Positions 1 to 15,270 of a stretch of 64,000 nucleotides of DNA are shown in pieces. Position 1 is the first letter of the stretch. Each line of letters starts with the position of its first letter. The DNA comes from Bombus terrestris (lineage: Eukaryota; Arthropoda; Insecta; Hymenoptera; Apidae): positions 21,839,334-21,903,333 of the forward strand of contig NC_063271.1 in assembly GCF_910591885.1 (NCBI RefSeq), given 5' to 3'. A program made the translations under genes and the position numbers. The notes beneath the pieces were generated by a model. The model searched no databases and had not been told where the DNA came from. It was given only the letters and a program-made list of their open reading frames with translations.

Positions 1-2610
1 AATATTACTATATAACGCATAACGTTATATACTATTACTATATAACGTATAACGTTATATACTATTACTATATAACGTATAACGTTATATACTATTACTA
101 TATAACGTATAACGATATATACTATTCCGTACTATCGTATAACGTTATATACTATTACTATATAACGTATAACGTTATATGCTATTACTATATAACGCAT
201 AACGTTATATACTATTACTATATAACGCATAACGTTATATAATATTACTATATAACGCATAACGTTATATACTATTACTATATAACGCATAACGTTATAT
301 AATATTACTATATAACGTATAACGTTATATACTATTACTATATAACGTATAACGTTATATACTATTACTATATAACGCATAACGTTATATACTATTACTA
401 TATAACGCATAACGTTATATAATATTACTATATAACGTATAACGTTATATACTATTACTATATAACGTATAACGTTATATACTATTACTATATAACGTAT
501 AACGTTATATACTATTACTATATAACGTATAACGTTATATACTATTACTATATAACGTATAACGTTATATACTATTACTATATAACGTATAACGTTATAT
601 ACTATTGCTATATAACGTATAACGTTATATACTATTACTATATAACGTATAACGATATATACTATGACGTATTAACGTATAACGTTATATACTATTACGT
701 AATAGCGTATAACGTTATATAGTATTACCATATCACGTATAACGTTGTATATTATTACGTACTAACGTATAACGTTATATACTATTACTATATAACGTAT
801 AACGTTATATACTATTACTATATAACGTATAACGTTATATACTATTACTATATAACGTATAACGTTATATACTATGACTATATACCGCATAACGTTATAT
901 AATATTACTATATAACGCATAACGTTATATACTATTACTATATAACGTATAACGTTATATACTATTACTATATAACGTATAACGTTATATACTATTACTA
1001 TATAACGTATAACGATATATACTATTCCGTACTATCGTATAACGTTATATACTATTACTATATAACGCATAACGTTATATACTATTACTATATAACGTAT
1101 AACGTTATATACTATTACTATATAACGTATAACGTTATATACTATTACTATATAACGCATAACGTTATATAATATTACTATATAACGTATAACGTTATAT
1201 ACTATTACTATATAACGTATAACGTTATATACTATTACTATATAATGTATAACGTTATATACTATTACTATATAACGTATAACGTTATATACTGTTACTA
1301 TATAACGTATAACGATATATACTATTACGTATTAACGTATAACGTTATATACTATTACGTACTAACGTATAACGTTATATACTATTACTATATAACGTAT
1401 ATCGCTATATACTATTACTATATAACGTATATCGCTATATACTATTACTATATAACGTATAACGATATATACTGTTACTATATAACGTATAACGATATAT
1501 ACTATTACGTATTAACGTATAACGTTATATACCATTACGTAATAGCGTATAACGTTATATAGTATTACCATATCACGTATAACGTTGTATATTATTACGT
1601 ACTAACGTATAACGTTATATACTATTACTATATAACGTATAACGTTATATACTATTACTATATAACGTATAACGTTATATACTATTACTATATAACGCAT
1701 AACGTTATATAATATTACTATATAACGTATAACGTTATATACTATTACTATATAACGTATAACGTTATATACTATTACTATATACCGCATAACGTTATAT
1801 AATATTACTATATAACGCATAACGTTATATACTATTACTATATAACGCATAACGTTATATAATATTACTATATAACGTATAACGTTATATACTATTACTA
1901 TATAACGTATAACGTTATATACTATTACTATATAACGTATATCGCTATATACTATTACTATATAACGTATAACGATATATACTATGACGTATTAACGTAT
2001 AACGTTATATACTATTACGTAATAGCGTATAACGTTATATAGTATTACCATATCACGTATAACGTTATATACTATTACGTACTATCGTATAACGTTATAT
2101 AATATTACTATATAACGTATAACGTTATATGCTATTACTATATAACGTATAACGATATATACTATTACGTATTAACGTATAACGTTATATAGTATTACCA
2201 TATCACGTATAACGTTGTATAATATTACGTACTAACGTATAACGTTATATTCTATTACGTAATAACGTATAACGTTATATAGTATTGCCATATCACGTAT
2301 AACGTTGTATATTATTACGTACTAACGTATAACGTTATATACTATTACTATATAACGTATAACGTTATATACTATTACTATATAACGTATAACGTTATAT
2401 ACTATTACTATATACCGCATAACGTTATATAATATTACTATATAACGCATAACGTTATATACTATTACTATATAACGCATAACGTTATATAATATTACTA
2501 TATAACGTATAACGTTATATACTATTACTATATAACGTATAACGTTATATACTATTACTATATAACGTATATCGCTATATACTATTACTATATAACGTAT
2601 AACGATATAT
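1..2610 (+). repeat. Left-edge stretch of mixed runs and cassettes
   Basis: Canonical and GCAT/AATATT runs alternate with type 4 (121, 1,021), type 2-like (631-780, 1,951-2,100), 13-monomer (1,231-1,620) and partial type 1 cassettes. The segment around 61-420 resembles 16,141-16,460 and 20,551-20,870, including the GCTATT-start unit (at 181 here). The window starts inside the array with no boundary sequence. I found no clean tandem higher-order pair wholly within this stretch. Confidence 0.8.
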
Positions 2611-3660
2611 ACTATTACGTATTAACGTATAACGTTAGATAGTATTACCATATCACGTATAACGTTGTATATTATTACGTACTAACGTATGACGTTATAT
2701 ACTATTACTATATAACGTATAACGTTATATACTATTACTATATAACGTATAACGTTATATACTATTACTATATAACGTATAACGTTATATACTATTACTA
2801 TATAACGTATAACGATATATACTATTACGTATTAACGTATAACGTTATATAGTTTTACCATATCACGTATAACGTTGTATACTATTACGTAATAACGTAT
2901 AACGTTATATTCTATTACGTAATAACGTATAACGTTATATAGTATTGCCATATCACGTATAACGTTGTATATTATTACGTACTAACGTATAACGTTATAT
3001 ACTATTACTATATAACGTATAACGTTATATACTATTACTATATAACGTATAACGTTCTATACTATTACTATATAACGCATAACGTTATATAATATTACTA
3101 TATAACGTATAACGTTATATACTATTACTATATAACGTATAACGTTATATAATATTACTATATAACGTATAACGTTATATACTATTACTATATAACGTAT
3201 AACGTTATATAATATTACTATATAACGTATAACGTTATATACTATTACTATATAACGTATAACGTTATATACTATTACTATATAACGTATAACGTTATAT
3301 ACTATTACTATATAACGTATAACGTTATATACTATTACTATATAACGCATAACGTTATATAATATTACTCTATAACGTATAACGTTATATACTATTACTA
3401 TATAACGTATAACGTTATATACTATTACTATATAACGCATAACGTTATATACTATTACTATATAACGTATAACGTTATATACTATTACTATATAACGTAT
3501 AACGTTATATACTATTACTATATACCGCATAACGTTATATAATATTACTATATAACGCATAACGTTATATACTATTACTATATAACGTATAACGTTATAT
3601 ACTATTGCTATATAACGTATAACGTTATATACTATTACTATATAACGTATAACGATATAT
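2611..3660 (+). repeat. Higher-order repeat, 1,050 bp, copy 1
   Basis: It starts with an ATTAACG unit ending GTTAGAT, then AGTATTACCA and a TATGACGTTATAT-ending unit, a type 3 cassette at 2,791-3,000, a unit ending GTTCTAT (3,031), then a GCAT/AATATT-rich run. The rare markers recur 1,050 bp later. The front 450 bp (GTTAGAT to GTTCTAT) is also found at 7,681, 14,881, 30,601 and 37,980. Confidence 0.82.
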
Positions 3661-4500
3661 ACTATTACGTATTAACGTATAACGTTAGATAGTATTACCA
3701 TATCACGTATAACGTTGTATATTATTACGTACTAACGTATGACGTTATATACTATTACTATATAACGTATAACGTTATATACTATTACTATATAACGTAT
3801 AACGTTATATACTATTACTATATAACGTATAACGTTATATACTATTACTATATAACGTATAACGATATATACTATTACGTATTAACGTATAACGTTATAT
3901 AGTTTTACCATATCACGTATAACGTTGTATACTATTACGTAATAACGTATAACGTTATATTCTATTACGTAATAACGTATAACGTTATATAGTATTGCCA
4001 TATCACGTATAACGTTGTATATTATTACGTACTAACGTATAACGTTATATACTATTACTATATAACGTATAACGTTATATACTATTACTATATAACGTAT
4101 AACGTTCTATACTATTACTATATAACGCATAACGTTATATAATATTACTATATAACGTATAACGTTATATACTATTACTATATAACGTATAACGTTATAT
4201 AATATTACTATATAACGTATAACGTTATATACTATTACTATATAACGTATAACGTTATATACTATTACTATATAACGTATAACGTTATATACTATTACTA
4301 TATAACGTATAACGTTATATACTATTACTATATAACGCATAACGTTATATAATATTACTCTATAACGTATAACGTTATATACTATTACTATATAACGTAT
4401 AACGTTATATACTATTACTATATAACGTATAACGTTATATACTATTACTATATAACGTATAACGTTATATACTATTACTATATAACGTATAACGTTATAT
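3661..4500 (+). repeat. Higher-order repeat, 1,050-bp type, copy 2
   Basis: It repeats the marker order of the preceding copy: GTTAGAT, GACGTTATAT, AGTTTTACCA at 3,901, GTTCTAT unit at 4,081. The AATATTACTC marker lies 990 bp rather than 1,050 bp after its counterpart (4,351 against 3,361), so two monomers were lost or gained between them. The tail after 4,380 is a canonical run that differs from copy 1. Confidence 0.8.
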
Positions 4501-4530
4501 ACTATTACTATATAACGTATAACGATATAT

Positions 4531-5550
4531 ACTATTACGTATTAACGTATAACGTTATATAGTATTACCATATCACGTATGACGTTGTATATTATTACGT
4601 ACCAACGTATAACGTTATATACTATTACTATATAACGTATAACGTTATATACTATTACTATATAACGTATAGCGTTATATACTATTACTATATAACGTAT
4701 AGCGTTATATACTATTACTATATAACGTATAACGTTATATACTATTACTATATACCGCATAACGTTATATAATATTACTATATAACGCATAACGTTATAT
4801 ACTATTACTATATAACGTATAACGTTATATACTATTGCTATATAACGTATAACGTTATATACTATTACTATATAACGTATAACGATATATACTATTCCGT
4901 ATTAACGTATAACGTTATATACTATTACGTAATAGCGTATAACGTTATATAGTATTACCACATCACGTATAACGTTGTATATTATTACGTACTAACGTAT
5001 AACGTTATATGCTATTACTATATAACGTATAACGATATATACTATTACGTACTATCGTATAACGTTATAAACTATTACTATATAACGTATAACGATATAT
5101 ATTATTACGTACTAACGTATAACGTTATATACTATTACTATATAACGTATAAAGTTATATACTATTACTATATAACGTATAACGTTATATACTATTACTA
5201 TATAACGTATAACGTTATATACTATTACTATATAACGTATAACGTTATATACTATTACTATATAACGTATAACGTTATATACTATTACTATATAACGTAT
5301 AACGATATATACCATTCCGTACTATCGTATAACGTTATATACTATTACTATATAACGCATAACGTTATATACTATTACTATATAACGTATATCGCTATAT
5401 ACTATTACTATATAACGTATAACGATATATACTATTACGTATTAACGTATAACGTTATATACCATTACGTAATAGCGTATAACGTTATATAGTATTACCA
5501 TATCACGTATAACGTTGTATATTATTACGTACTAACGTATAACGTTATAT
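4531..5550 (+). repeat. Higher-order repeat, about 1,320-bp spacing, copy 1
   Basis: Markers shared with 5,881-6,990: TATACCGCAT unit (4,741), ATTCCGTATTAACG (4,891), AGTATTACCACATCACG (4,951), unit with AAAGTTATAT (5,131) and an ACCATTCCGT unit (5,311), all 1,320 bp before their counterparts. Private changes here include two TATAGCGTTATAT units (4,651 and 4,681) and ACCAACG at 4,591. Confidence 0.8.
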
Positions 5551-5880
5551 ACTATTACTATATAACGTACAACGATATATACCATTCCGTACTATCGTAT
5601 AACGTTATATACTATTACTATATAACGCATAACGTTATATACTATTACTATATAACGCATAACGTTATATACTATTACTATATAACGCATAACGTTATAT
5701 ACTATTACTATATAACGCATAACGTTATATACTACTACTATATAACGCATAACGTTATATAATATTACTATATAACGTATAACGTTATATACTATTACTA
5801 TATAACGTATAACGTTATATAATATTACTATATAACGTATAACGTTATATACTATTACTATATAACGTATAACGATATAT
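5551..5880 (+). repeat. Link between the two 1,320-bp copies
   Basis: A unit with GTACAACGATATAT, an ACCATTCCGT unit, then a run of five GCAT units followed by AATATT and canonical units. One GCAT unit begins ACTACTACTA (5,731). It ends with an AACGATATAT unit that leads into the next copy. Confidence 0.75.
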
Positions 5881-6990
5881 ACTATTACGTATTAACGTAT
5901 AACGTTATATAGTATTACCATATCACGTATAACGTTGTATAATATTACGTACTAACGTATAACGTTATATACTATTACTATATAACGTATAACGTTATAT
6001 ACTATTACTATATAACGTATAACGTTATATACTATTACTATATAACGTATAACGTTATATACTATTACTATATACCGCATAACGTTATATAATATTACTA
6101 TATAACGCATAACGTTATATACTATTACTATATAACGTATAACGTTATATACTATTGCTATATAACGTATAACGTTATATACTATTACTATATAACGTAT
6201 AACCATATATACTATTCCGTATTAACGTATAACGTTATATACTATTACGTAATAGCGTATAACGTTATATAGTATTACCACATCACGTATAACGTTGTAT
6301 ATTATTACGTACTAACGTATAACGTTATATGCTATTACTATATAACGTATAACGATATATACTATTACGTACTATCGTATAACGTTATATACTATTACTA
6401 TATAACGTATAACGATATATATTATTACGTACTAACGTATAACGTTATATACTATTACTATATAACGTATAAAGTTATATACTATTACTATATAACGTAT
6501 AACGTTATATACTATTACTATATAACGTATAACGTTATATACTATTACTATATAACGTATAACGTTATATACTATTACTATATAACGTATAACGTTATAT
6601 ACTATTACTATATAACGTATAACGATATATACCATTCCGTACTATCGTATAACGTTATATACTATTACTATATAACGCATAACGTTATATACTATTACTA
6701 TATAACGCATAACGTTATATACTATTACTATATAACGCATAACGTTATATAATATTACTATATAACGTATAACGTTATATACTATTACTATATAACGTAT
6801 AACGTTATATACTATTACTATATAACGTATATCGCTATATACTATTACTATATAACGTATAACGATATATAATATTACGTATTAACGTATAACGTTATAT
6901 ACCATTACGTAATAGCGTATAACGTTAAATAGTATTACCATATCACGTATAACGTTGTATATTATTACGTACTAACGTATAACGTTATAT
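5881..6990 (+). repeat. Higher-order repeat, about 1,320-bp spacing, copy 2
   Basis: Same marker order as copy 1 (6,061, 6,211, 6,271, 6,451, 6,631). It carries four extra monomers after 6,690, so the ATCGCTATAT unit lies 1,440 bp, not 1,320 bp, after its counterpart. A unit ending AACCATATAT at 6,181 replaces the usual AACGATATAT and so loses one CpG. Confidence 0.8.
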
Positions 6991-8220
6991 ACTATTACTA
7001 TATAACGTATAACGTTATATACTATTACTATATAACGTATAACGTTATATACTATTACTATATAGCGCATAACGTTATATAATATTACTATATAACGTAT
7101 AACGTTATATACTATTACTATATAACGTATAACGTTATATACTATTACTATATAACGTATAACGTTATATACTATTACTATATAACGTATAACGTTATAT
7201 ACTATTACTATATAACGTATAACGTTATATACTGTTACGTAATAGCGTATAACGTTATATAGTATTGCCATATCACGTATAACGTTGTATATTATTACGT
7301 ACTAACGTATAACGTTATATACTATTACTATATAACGTATAACGTTATATACTATTACTATATAACGTATAACGTTATATACTATTACTATATAACGTAT
7401 AACGTTATATACTATTACTATATAACGTATAACGTTATATACTATTACTATATAACGCATAACGTTATATAATATTACTATATAACGTATAACGTTATAT
7501 ACCATTACTATATAACGTATAACGTTATATACTATTACTATATAACGCATAACGTTATATAATGTTACTATATAACGTATAACGTTATATACTATTACTA
7601 TATAACGTATAACGTTATATACTATTACTATATAACGTATAACGTTATATACTATTACTATATAACGTATAACGATATATACTATTACGTATTAACGTAT
7701 AACGTTAGATAGTATTACCATATCACGTATAACGCTGTATATTATTACGTACTAACGTATGACGTTATATACTATTACTATATAACGTATAACGTTATGT
7801 ACTATTACTATATAACGTATAACGTTATATACTACTACTATATAACGTATAACGATATATACTATTACGTATTAACGTATAACGTTATATAGTTTTACCA
7901 TATCACGTATAACGTTGTATACTATTACGTAATAACGTATAACGTTATATTCTATTACGTAATAACGTATAATGTTATATAGTATTGCCATATCACGTAT
8001 AACGTTGTATATTATTACGTACTAACGTATAACGTTATATACTATTACTATATAACGTATAACGTTATATACTATTACTATATAACGTATAACGTTCTAT
8101 ACTATTACTATATAACGCATAACGTTATATAATATTACTATATAACGTATAACGATATATACTATTACGTATTAACGTATAACGTTATATACTATTACGT
8201 ACTAACGTATAACGTTATAT
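6991..8220 (+). repeat. Transition stretch containing a diverged 450-bp block copy
   Basis: A mainly canonical run is interrupted by an ACTGTTACGTAATAGCG unit (7,231) and an AGTATTGCCA unit. From 7,681 to 8,130 it holds another copy of the GTTAGAT-to-GTTCTAT block, with private changes GCTGTAT (7,711 unit), GTTATGT (7,771 unit) and AATGTTATAT (7,951 unit). No other content is visible. Confidence 0.75.
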
Positions 8221-10410
8221 ACTATTACTATATAACGTATATCGCTATATACTATTACTATATAACGTATAACGATATATACTATTACGTATTAACGTAT
8301 AACGTTATATACTATTACTATATAACGTATAACGTTATATACTATTACTATATAACGTATAACGTTATATAATATTACTATATAACGCATAACGTTATAT
8401 GATATTACTATATAACGTATAACGTTATATACTTATACTATATAACGTATAACGTTATATACTATTACTATATAACGTATAACGTTATATACTGTTACTA
8501 TATAACGTATAACGATATATACTATTACGTATTAACGTATAACGTTATATACTATTACGTACTAACGTATAACGTTATATACTATTACGTAATAGCGTAT
8601 AACTTTATATAGTATTACCATATCACGTATTACGTTATATACTATTACGTACTATCGTATAACGTTATATACTATTACTATATAACGCATAACGTTATAT
8701 ACTATTACTATATAACGCATAACGTTATATACTATTACTATATAACGCATAACGTTATATAATATTACTATATAACGTATAACGTTATATACTATTACTA
8801 TATAACGTATAACGTTATATACTCTTACTATATAACGTATATCGCTATATACTATTACTATATAACGTATAACGATATATACTATTACGTATTAACGTAT
8901 AACGTTATATACCATTACGTAATAGCGTATATCGTTATATAGTATTACCATATCACGTATAACGTTGTATATTATTACGTACTAACGTATAACGTTATAT
9001 ACTATTCCTATATAACGTATAACGTTATATACTATTACTATATAACGTATAACGTTATATACTATTACTATATAACGCATAACGTTATATAATATTACTA
9101 TATAACGTATAACGTTATATACTATTACTATATAACGTATAACGTTATATACTATTACTATATAACGTATAACGTTATATACTATTACTATATAACGTAT
9201 AACGTTATATACTATTACTATATAACGTATAACGTTATATACTATTACTATATAACGTATAACGATATATACTATGACGTATTAACGTATAACGTTATAT
9301 ACTATTACGTAATAGCGTATAACGTTATATAGTATTACCATATCACGTATAACGTTATGTACTATTACATACTATCGTATAACGTTATATACTATTACTA
9401 TATAACGTATAACGTTATATAGTATTACCATATCACGTATAACGTTGTATATTATTACGTACTAACGTATAACGTTATATACTATTACTATATAACGTAT
9501 AAAGTTATATACTATTACTATATAACGTATAACGTTATATACTATTACTATATAACGTATAACGTTATATACTATTACTATATAACGTATAACGATATAT
9601 ACTATTCCGTACTATCGTATAACGTTATATACTATTACTATATAACGCATAACGTTATATACTATTACTATATAACGTATAACGTTATATACTATTACTA
9701 TATAACGCATAACGTTATATAATATTACTATATAACGTATAACGTTATATACTATTACTATATAACGTATAACGATATATACTATTACTATATAACGCAT
9801 AACGTTATATAATATTACTATATAACGTATAACGTTATATACTATTACTATATAACGTATAACGATATATACTATTACTATATAACGCATAACGTTATAT
9901 AATATTACTATATAACGTATAACGTTATATACTATTACTATATAACGTATGACGTTATATACTATTACTATATAACGTATAACGTTATATAATATTACTA
10001 TATAACGCATAACGTTATATGACATTACTATATAACGTATAACGTTATATACTTATACTATATAACGTATAACGTTATATAGTAATAGTATATAACGTAT
10101 AACGTTATATACTGTTACTATATAACGTATAACGATATATACTATTACGTATTAACGTATAACGTTATATACTATTACGTACTAACGTATAACGTTATAT
10201 ACTATTACGTAATAGCGTATAACTTTATATAGTATTACCATATCACGTATTACGTTATATACTATTACGTACTATCGTATAACGTTATATACTATTACTA
10301 TATAACGCATAACGTTATATACTATTACTATATAACGTATAACGATATATACTATTACGTATTAACGTATAACGTTATATACTATTACGTACTAACGTAT
10401 AACGTTATAT
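8221..10410 (+). repeat. Higher-order repeat, 2,190 bp, copy 1
   Basis: Rare markers define the unit: GATATTACTA (8,401), ACTTATACTA (8,431 and 10,051), ACTCTTACTA (8,821), ATTACATACTATCG (9,361), GACATTACTA (10,021). Each recurs 2,100-2,190 bp later. It also holds an inverted loop at 10,082-10,088. The GCAT and AATATT units at 9,631-10,020 are spaced by repeated AACGATATAT units that, unusually, do not lead into a diverged cassette. Confidence 0.85.
10082..10088 (-). other. Inverted 7-bp loop (GTAATAG for CTATTAC)
   Basis: The loop between arms ACGTTATATA and TATATAACGT reads as its exact reverse complement, with the arms unchanged. The corresponding loop in the next 2.1-kb copy (12,182-12,188) is CTATTAG. 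Confidence 0.93.
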
Positions 10411-12540
10411 ACTATTACTATATAACGTATATCGCTATATACTATTACTATATAACGTATAACGATATATACTATTACGTATTAACGTATAACGTTATAT
10501 ACTATTACTATATAACGTATAACGTTATATACTATTACTATATAACGTATAACGTTATATAATATTACTATATAACGCATAACGTTATATGATATTACTA
10601 TATAACGTATAACGTTATATACTTATACTATATAACGTATAACGTTATATACTATTACTATATAACGTATAACGTTATATACTGTTACTATATAACGTAT
10701 AACGATATATACTATTACGTATTAACGTATAACGTTATATACTATTACGTACTAACGTATAACGTTATATACTATTACGTAATAGCGTATAACTTTATAT
10801 AGTATTACCATATCACGTATTACGTTATATACTATTACGTACTATCGTATAACGTTATATACTATTACTATATAACGCATAACGTTATATACTATTACTA
10901 TATAACGCATAACGTTATATACTATTACTATATAACGCATAACGTTATATAATATTACTATATAACGTATAACGTTATATACTATTACTATATAACGTAT
11001 AACGTTATATACTCTTACTATATAACGTATATCGCTATATACTATTACTATATAACGTATAACGATATATACTATTACGTATTAACGTATAACGTTATAT
11101 ACCATTACGTAATAGCGTATATCGTTATATAGTATTACCATATCACGTATAACGTTGTATATTATTACGTACTAACGTATAACGTTATATACTATTCCTA
11201 TATAACGTATAACGTTATATACTATTACTATATAACGTATAACGTTATATACTATTACTATATAACGCATAACGTTATATAATATTACTATATAACGTAT
11301 AACGTTATATACTATTACTATATAACGTATAACGTTATATACTATTACTATATAACGTATAACGTTATATACTATTACTATATAACGTATAACGTTATAT
11401 ACTATTACTATATAACGTATAACGTTATATACTATTACTATATAACGTATAACGATATATACTATGACGTATTAACGTATAACGTTATATACTATTACGT
11501 AATAGCGTATAACGTTATATAGTATTACCATATCACGTATAACGTTATGTACTATTACATACTATCGTATAACGTTATATACTATTACTATATAACGTAT
11601 AACGTTATATAGTATTACCATATCACGTATAACGTTGTATATTATTACGTACTAACGTATAACGTTATATACTATTACTATATAACGTATAAAGTTATAT
11701 ACTATTACTATATAACGTATAACGTTATATACTATTACTATATAACGTATAACGTTATATACTATTACTATATAACGTATAACGATATATACTATTCCGT
11801 ACTATCGTATAACGTTATATACTATTACTATATAACGCATAACGTTATATACTATTACTATATAACGTATAACGTTATATACTATTACTATATAACGCAT
11901 AACGTTATATAATATTACTATATAACGTATAACGTTATATACTATTACTATATAACGTATAACGATATATACTATTACTATATAACGCATAACGTTATAT
12001 AATATTACTATATAACGTATAACGTTATATACTATTACTATATAACGTATGACGTTATATACTATTACTATATAACGTATAACGTTATATAATATTACTA
12101 TATAACGCATAACGTTATATGACATTACTATATAACGTATAACGTTATATACTTATACTATATAACGTATAACGTTATATACTATTAGTATATAACGTAT
12201 AACGTTATATACTGTTACTATATAACGTATAACGATATATACTATTACGTATTAACGTATAACGTTATATACTATTACGTACTAACGTATAACGTTATAT
12301 ACTATTACGTAATAGCGTATAACTTTATATAGTATTACCATATCACGTATTACGTTATATACTATTACGTACTATCGTATAACGTTATATACTATTACTA
12401 TATAACGCATAACGTTATATACTATTACTATATAACGCATAACGTTATATACTATTACTATATAACGCATAACGTTATATAATATTACTATATAACGTAT
12501 AACGTTATATACTATTACGTACTAACGTATAACGTTATAT
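10411..12540 (+). repeat. Higher-order repeat, about 2.1 kb, copy 2
   Basis: Same marker series (10,591, 10,621, 11,011, 11,551, 12,121, 12,151). A 90-bp, three-monomer segment present in copy 1 near 9.8 kb is missing. At 12,181 the loop reads CTATTAG where copy 1 has the fully inverted GTAATAG. Confidence 0.85.
12188..12188. other. Half-changed loop CTATTAG (also 36,877, 40,237, 44,977, 50,737)
   Basis: A single C-to-G change at the last loop base makes the flanking arms a perfect 11-bp inverted repeat around TATTA. Five units carry it. Four of the five (12,181, 36,870, 40,230, 44,970) have a paralogous unit with the fully inverted loop (10,081, 27,361, 33,871, 46,980), and the fifth is a copy of 44,970. 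Confidence 0.88.
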
Positions 12541-13920
12541 ACTATTACTATATAACGTATATCGCTATATACTATTACTATATAACGTATAACGATATAT
12601 ACTATTACGTATTAACGTATAACGTTATATACTATTACTATATAACGTATGACGTTATATACTATTACTATATAACGTATAACGTTATATAATATTACTA
12701 TATAACGCATAACGTTATATGACATTACTATATAACGTATAACGTTATATACTTATACTATATAACGTATAACGTTATATACTATTACTATATAACGTAT
12801 AACGTTATATACTGTTACTATATAACGTATAACGATATATACTATTACGTATTAACGTATAACGTTATATACTATTACGTACTAACGTATAACGTTATAT
12901 ACTATTACGTAATAGCGTATAACTTTATATAGTATTACCATATCACGTATTACGTTATATACTATTACGTACTATCGTATAACGTTATATACTATTACTA
13001 TATAACGCATAACGTTATATACTATTACTATATAACGTATAACGTTATATACTCTTACTGTATAACGTATATCGCTATATACTATTACTATATAACGTAT
13101 AACGATATATACTATTACGTATTAACGTATAACGTTATATACCATTACGTAATAGCGTATATCGTTATATAGTATTACCATATCACGTATAACGTTGTAT
13201 ATTATTACGTACTAACGTATAACGTTATATACTATTACTATATAACGTATAACGTTATATACTATGACTATATAACGTATAACGTTATATACTATTACTA
13301 TATAACGCATAACGTTATATAATATTACTATATAACGTATAACGTTATATACTATTACTATATAACGTATAACGTTATATACTATTACTATATAACGTAT
13401 AACGTTATATACTATTACTATATAACGTATAACGTTATATACTATTACTATATAACGTATAACGTTATATACTATTACTATATAACGTATAACGATATAT
13501 ACTATGACGTATTAACGTATAACGTTATATACTATTACGTAATAGCGTATAACGTTATATAGTATTACCATATCACGTATAACGTTATGTACTATTACAT
13601 ACTATCGTATAACGTTATATACTATTACTATATAACGTATAACGTTATATAGTATTACCATATCACGTATAACGTTGTATATTATTACGTACTAACGTAT
13701 AACGTTATATACTATTACTATATAACGTATAAAGTTATATACTATTACTATATAACGTATAACGTTATATACTATTACTATATAACGTATAACGTTATAT
13801 ACTATTACTATATAACGTATAACGATATATACTATTCCGTACTATCGTATAACGTTATATACTATTACTATATAACGCATAACGTTATATACTATTACTA
13901 TATAACGTATAACGTTATAT
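12541..13920 (+). repeat. Higher-order repeat, 2.1-kb type, copy 3 (shortened)
   Basis: It carries GACATTACTA (12,721), ACTTATACTA (12,751), ACTCTTACTG (13,051) and ATTACATACTATCG (13,591). Its start resembles the second half of copy 1 (9,931-10,080) rather than the first. It lacks three units before the ACTCTT marker and diverges after 13,920. Confidence 0.8.
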
Positions 13921-14190
13921 ACTATTACGTAATAGCGTATAACGTTATATAGTATTACCATATCACGTATAACGTTGTATATTATTACGTACTAACGTAT
14001 AACGTTATATACTATTACTATATAACGTATAACGATATATACTATTCCGTACTATCGTATAACGTTATATACTATTACTATATAACGCATAACGTTATAT
14101 ACTATTACTATATAACGTATAACGTTATATACTATTACTATATAACGCATAACGTTATATAATATTACTATATAACGTATAACGTTATAT

Positions 14191-14310
14191 ACTATTACTA
14201 TATAACGTATAACGATATATACTATTACGTATTAACGTATAACGTTATATAGTATTACCATATCACGTATAACGTTGTATATTATTACGTACTAACGTAT
14301 AACGTTATAT
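14191..14310 (+). repeat. Diverged four-monomer cassette, type 1 (example)
   Basis: Fixed order of four units: one ending AACGATATAT; one with ATTACGTATTAACG; one beginning AGTATTACCATATCACG and ending GTTGTAT; and one beginning ATTATTACGTACTAACG. Canonical units flank it. The same order recurs across the window, for example at 18,631-18,750, 23,011-23,130, 32,311-32,430 and 41,370-41,489. The unit ending GTTGTAT is followed by an ATTATTACGT or closely related ACGT unit wherever I checked, so the series has been copied as a block. Confidence 0.9.
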
Positions 14311-15060
14311 ACTATTACTATATAACGTATAACGTTATATACTATTACTATATAACGTATAACGTTATATACTATTACTATATAACGTATAACGTTATAT
14401 ACTATTACTATATACCGCATAACGTTATATAATATTACTATATAACGCATAACGTTATATACTATTACTATATAACGTATAACGTTATATACTATTACTA
14501 TATAACGTATAACGTTATATACTATTACTATATAACGTATAACGTTATATACTATTACTATATAACGTATAACGTTATATACTATTACTATATAACGCAT
14601 AACGTTATATAATATTACTATATAACGTATAACGTTATATACTATTACTATATAACGTATAACGTTATATACTATTACTATATAACGCATAACGTTATAT
14701 AATATTACTATATAACGTATAACGTTATATACTATTACTATATAACGTATAACGTTATATACTATTACTATATAACGCATAACGTTATATAATATTACTA
14801 TATAACGTATAACGTTATATACTATTACTATATAACGTATAACGTTATATACTATTACTATATAACGTATAACGATATATACTATTACGTATTAACGTAT
14901 AACGTTAGATAGTATTACCATATCACGTATAACGTTGTATATTATTACGTACTAACGTATGACGTTATATACTATTACTATATAACGTATAACGTTATAT
15001 ACTATTACTATATAACGTATAACGTTATATACTATTACTATATAACGTATAACGTTATAT

Positions 15061-15270
15061 ACTATTACTATATAACGTATAACGATATATACTATTACGT
15101 ATTAACGTATAACGTTATATAGTTTTACCATATCACGTATAACGTTGTATACTATTACGTAATAACGTATAACGTTATATTCTATTACGTAATAACGTAT
15201 AACGTTATATAGTATTGCCATATCACGTATAACGTTGTATATTATTACGTACTAACGTATAACGTTATAT
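15061..15270 (+). repeat. Diverged seven-monomer cassette, type 3 (example)
   Basis: Order: AACGATATAT-ending unit; ATTACGTATTAACG unit; unit beginning AGTTTTACCA and ending GTTGTAT; ATTACGTAATAACG unit; the same with TCTATT start; unit beginning AGTATTGCCA; and exit unit beginning ATTATTACGT. This is the longest ordered run of non-canonical units. The AGTTTTACCA marker starts at 2,851, 3,901, 7,891, 15,121, 25,561, 25,861, 27,151, 27,421, 28,351, 28,621, 29,551, 30,841, 36,660, 36,930, 38,220, 44,070, 45,120, 47,130, 50,880, 52,740, 54,030, 57,690, 58,980 and 63,450. The copies at 27,421 and 28,621 are truncated after the first AATAACG unit. Confidence 0.9.

Noticed and set aside
2611..3060. 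Diverged cassettes as insertions of a mobile element
   Set aside because: They keep the 30-bp length, phase and the AACGTATAACG core, have no terminal repeats or target duplication, and grade into canonical units, so they are variant monomers.
6181..6210. Unit ending AACCATATAT as a special site
   Set aside because: A single G-to-C difference from the common AACGATATAT unit at an otherwise ordinary cassette entry; private point mutation.
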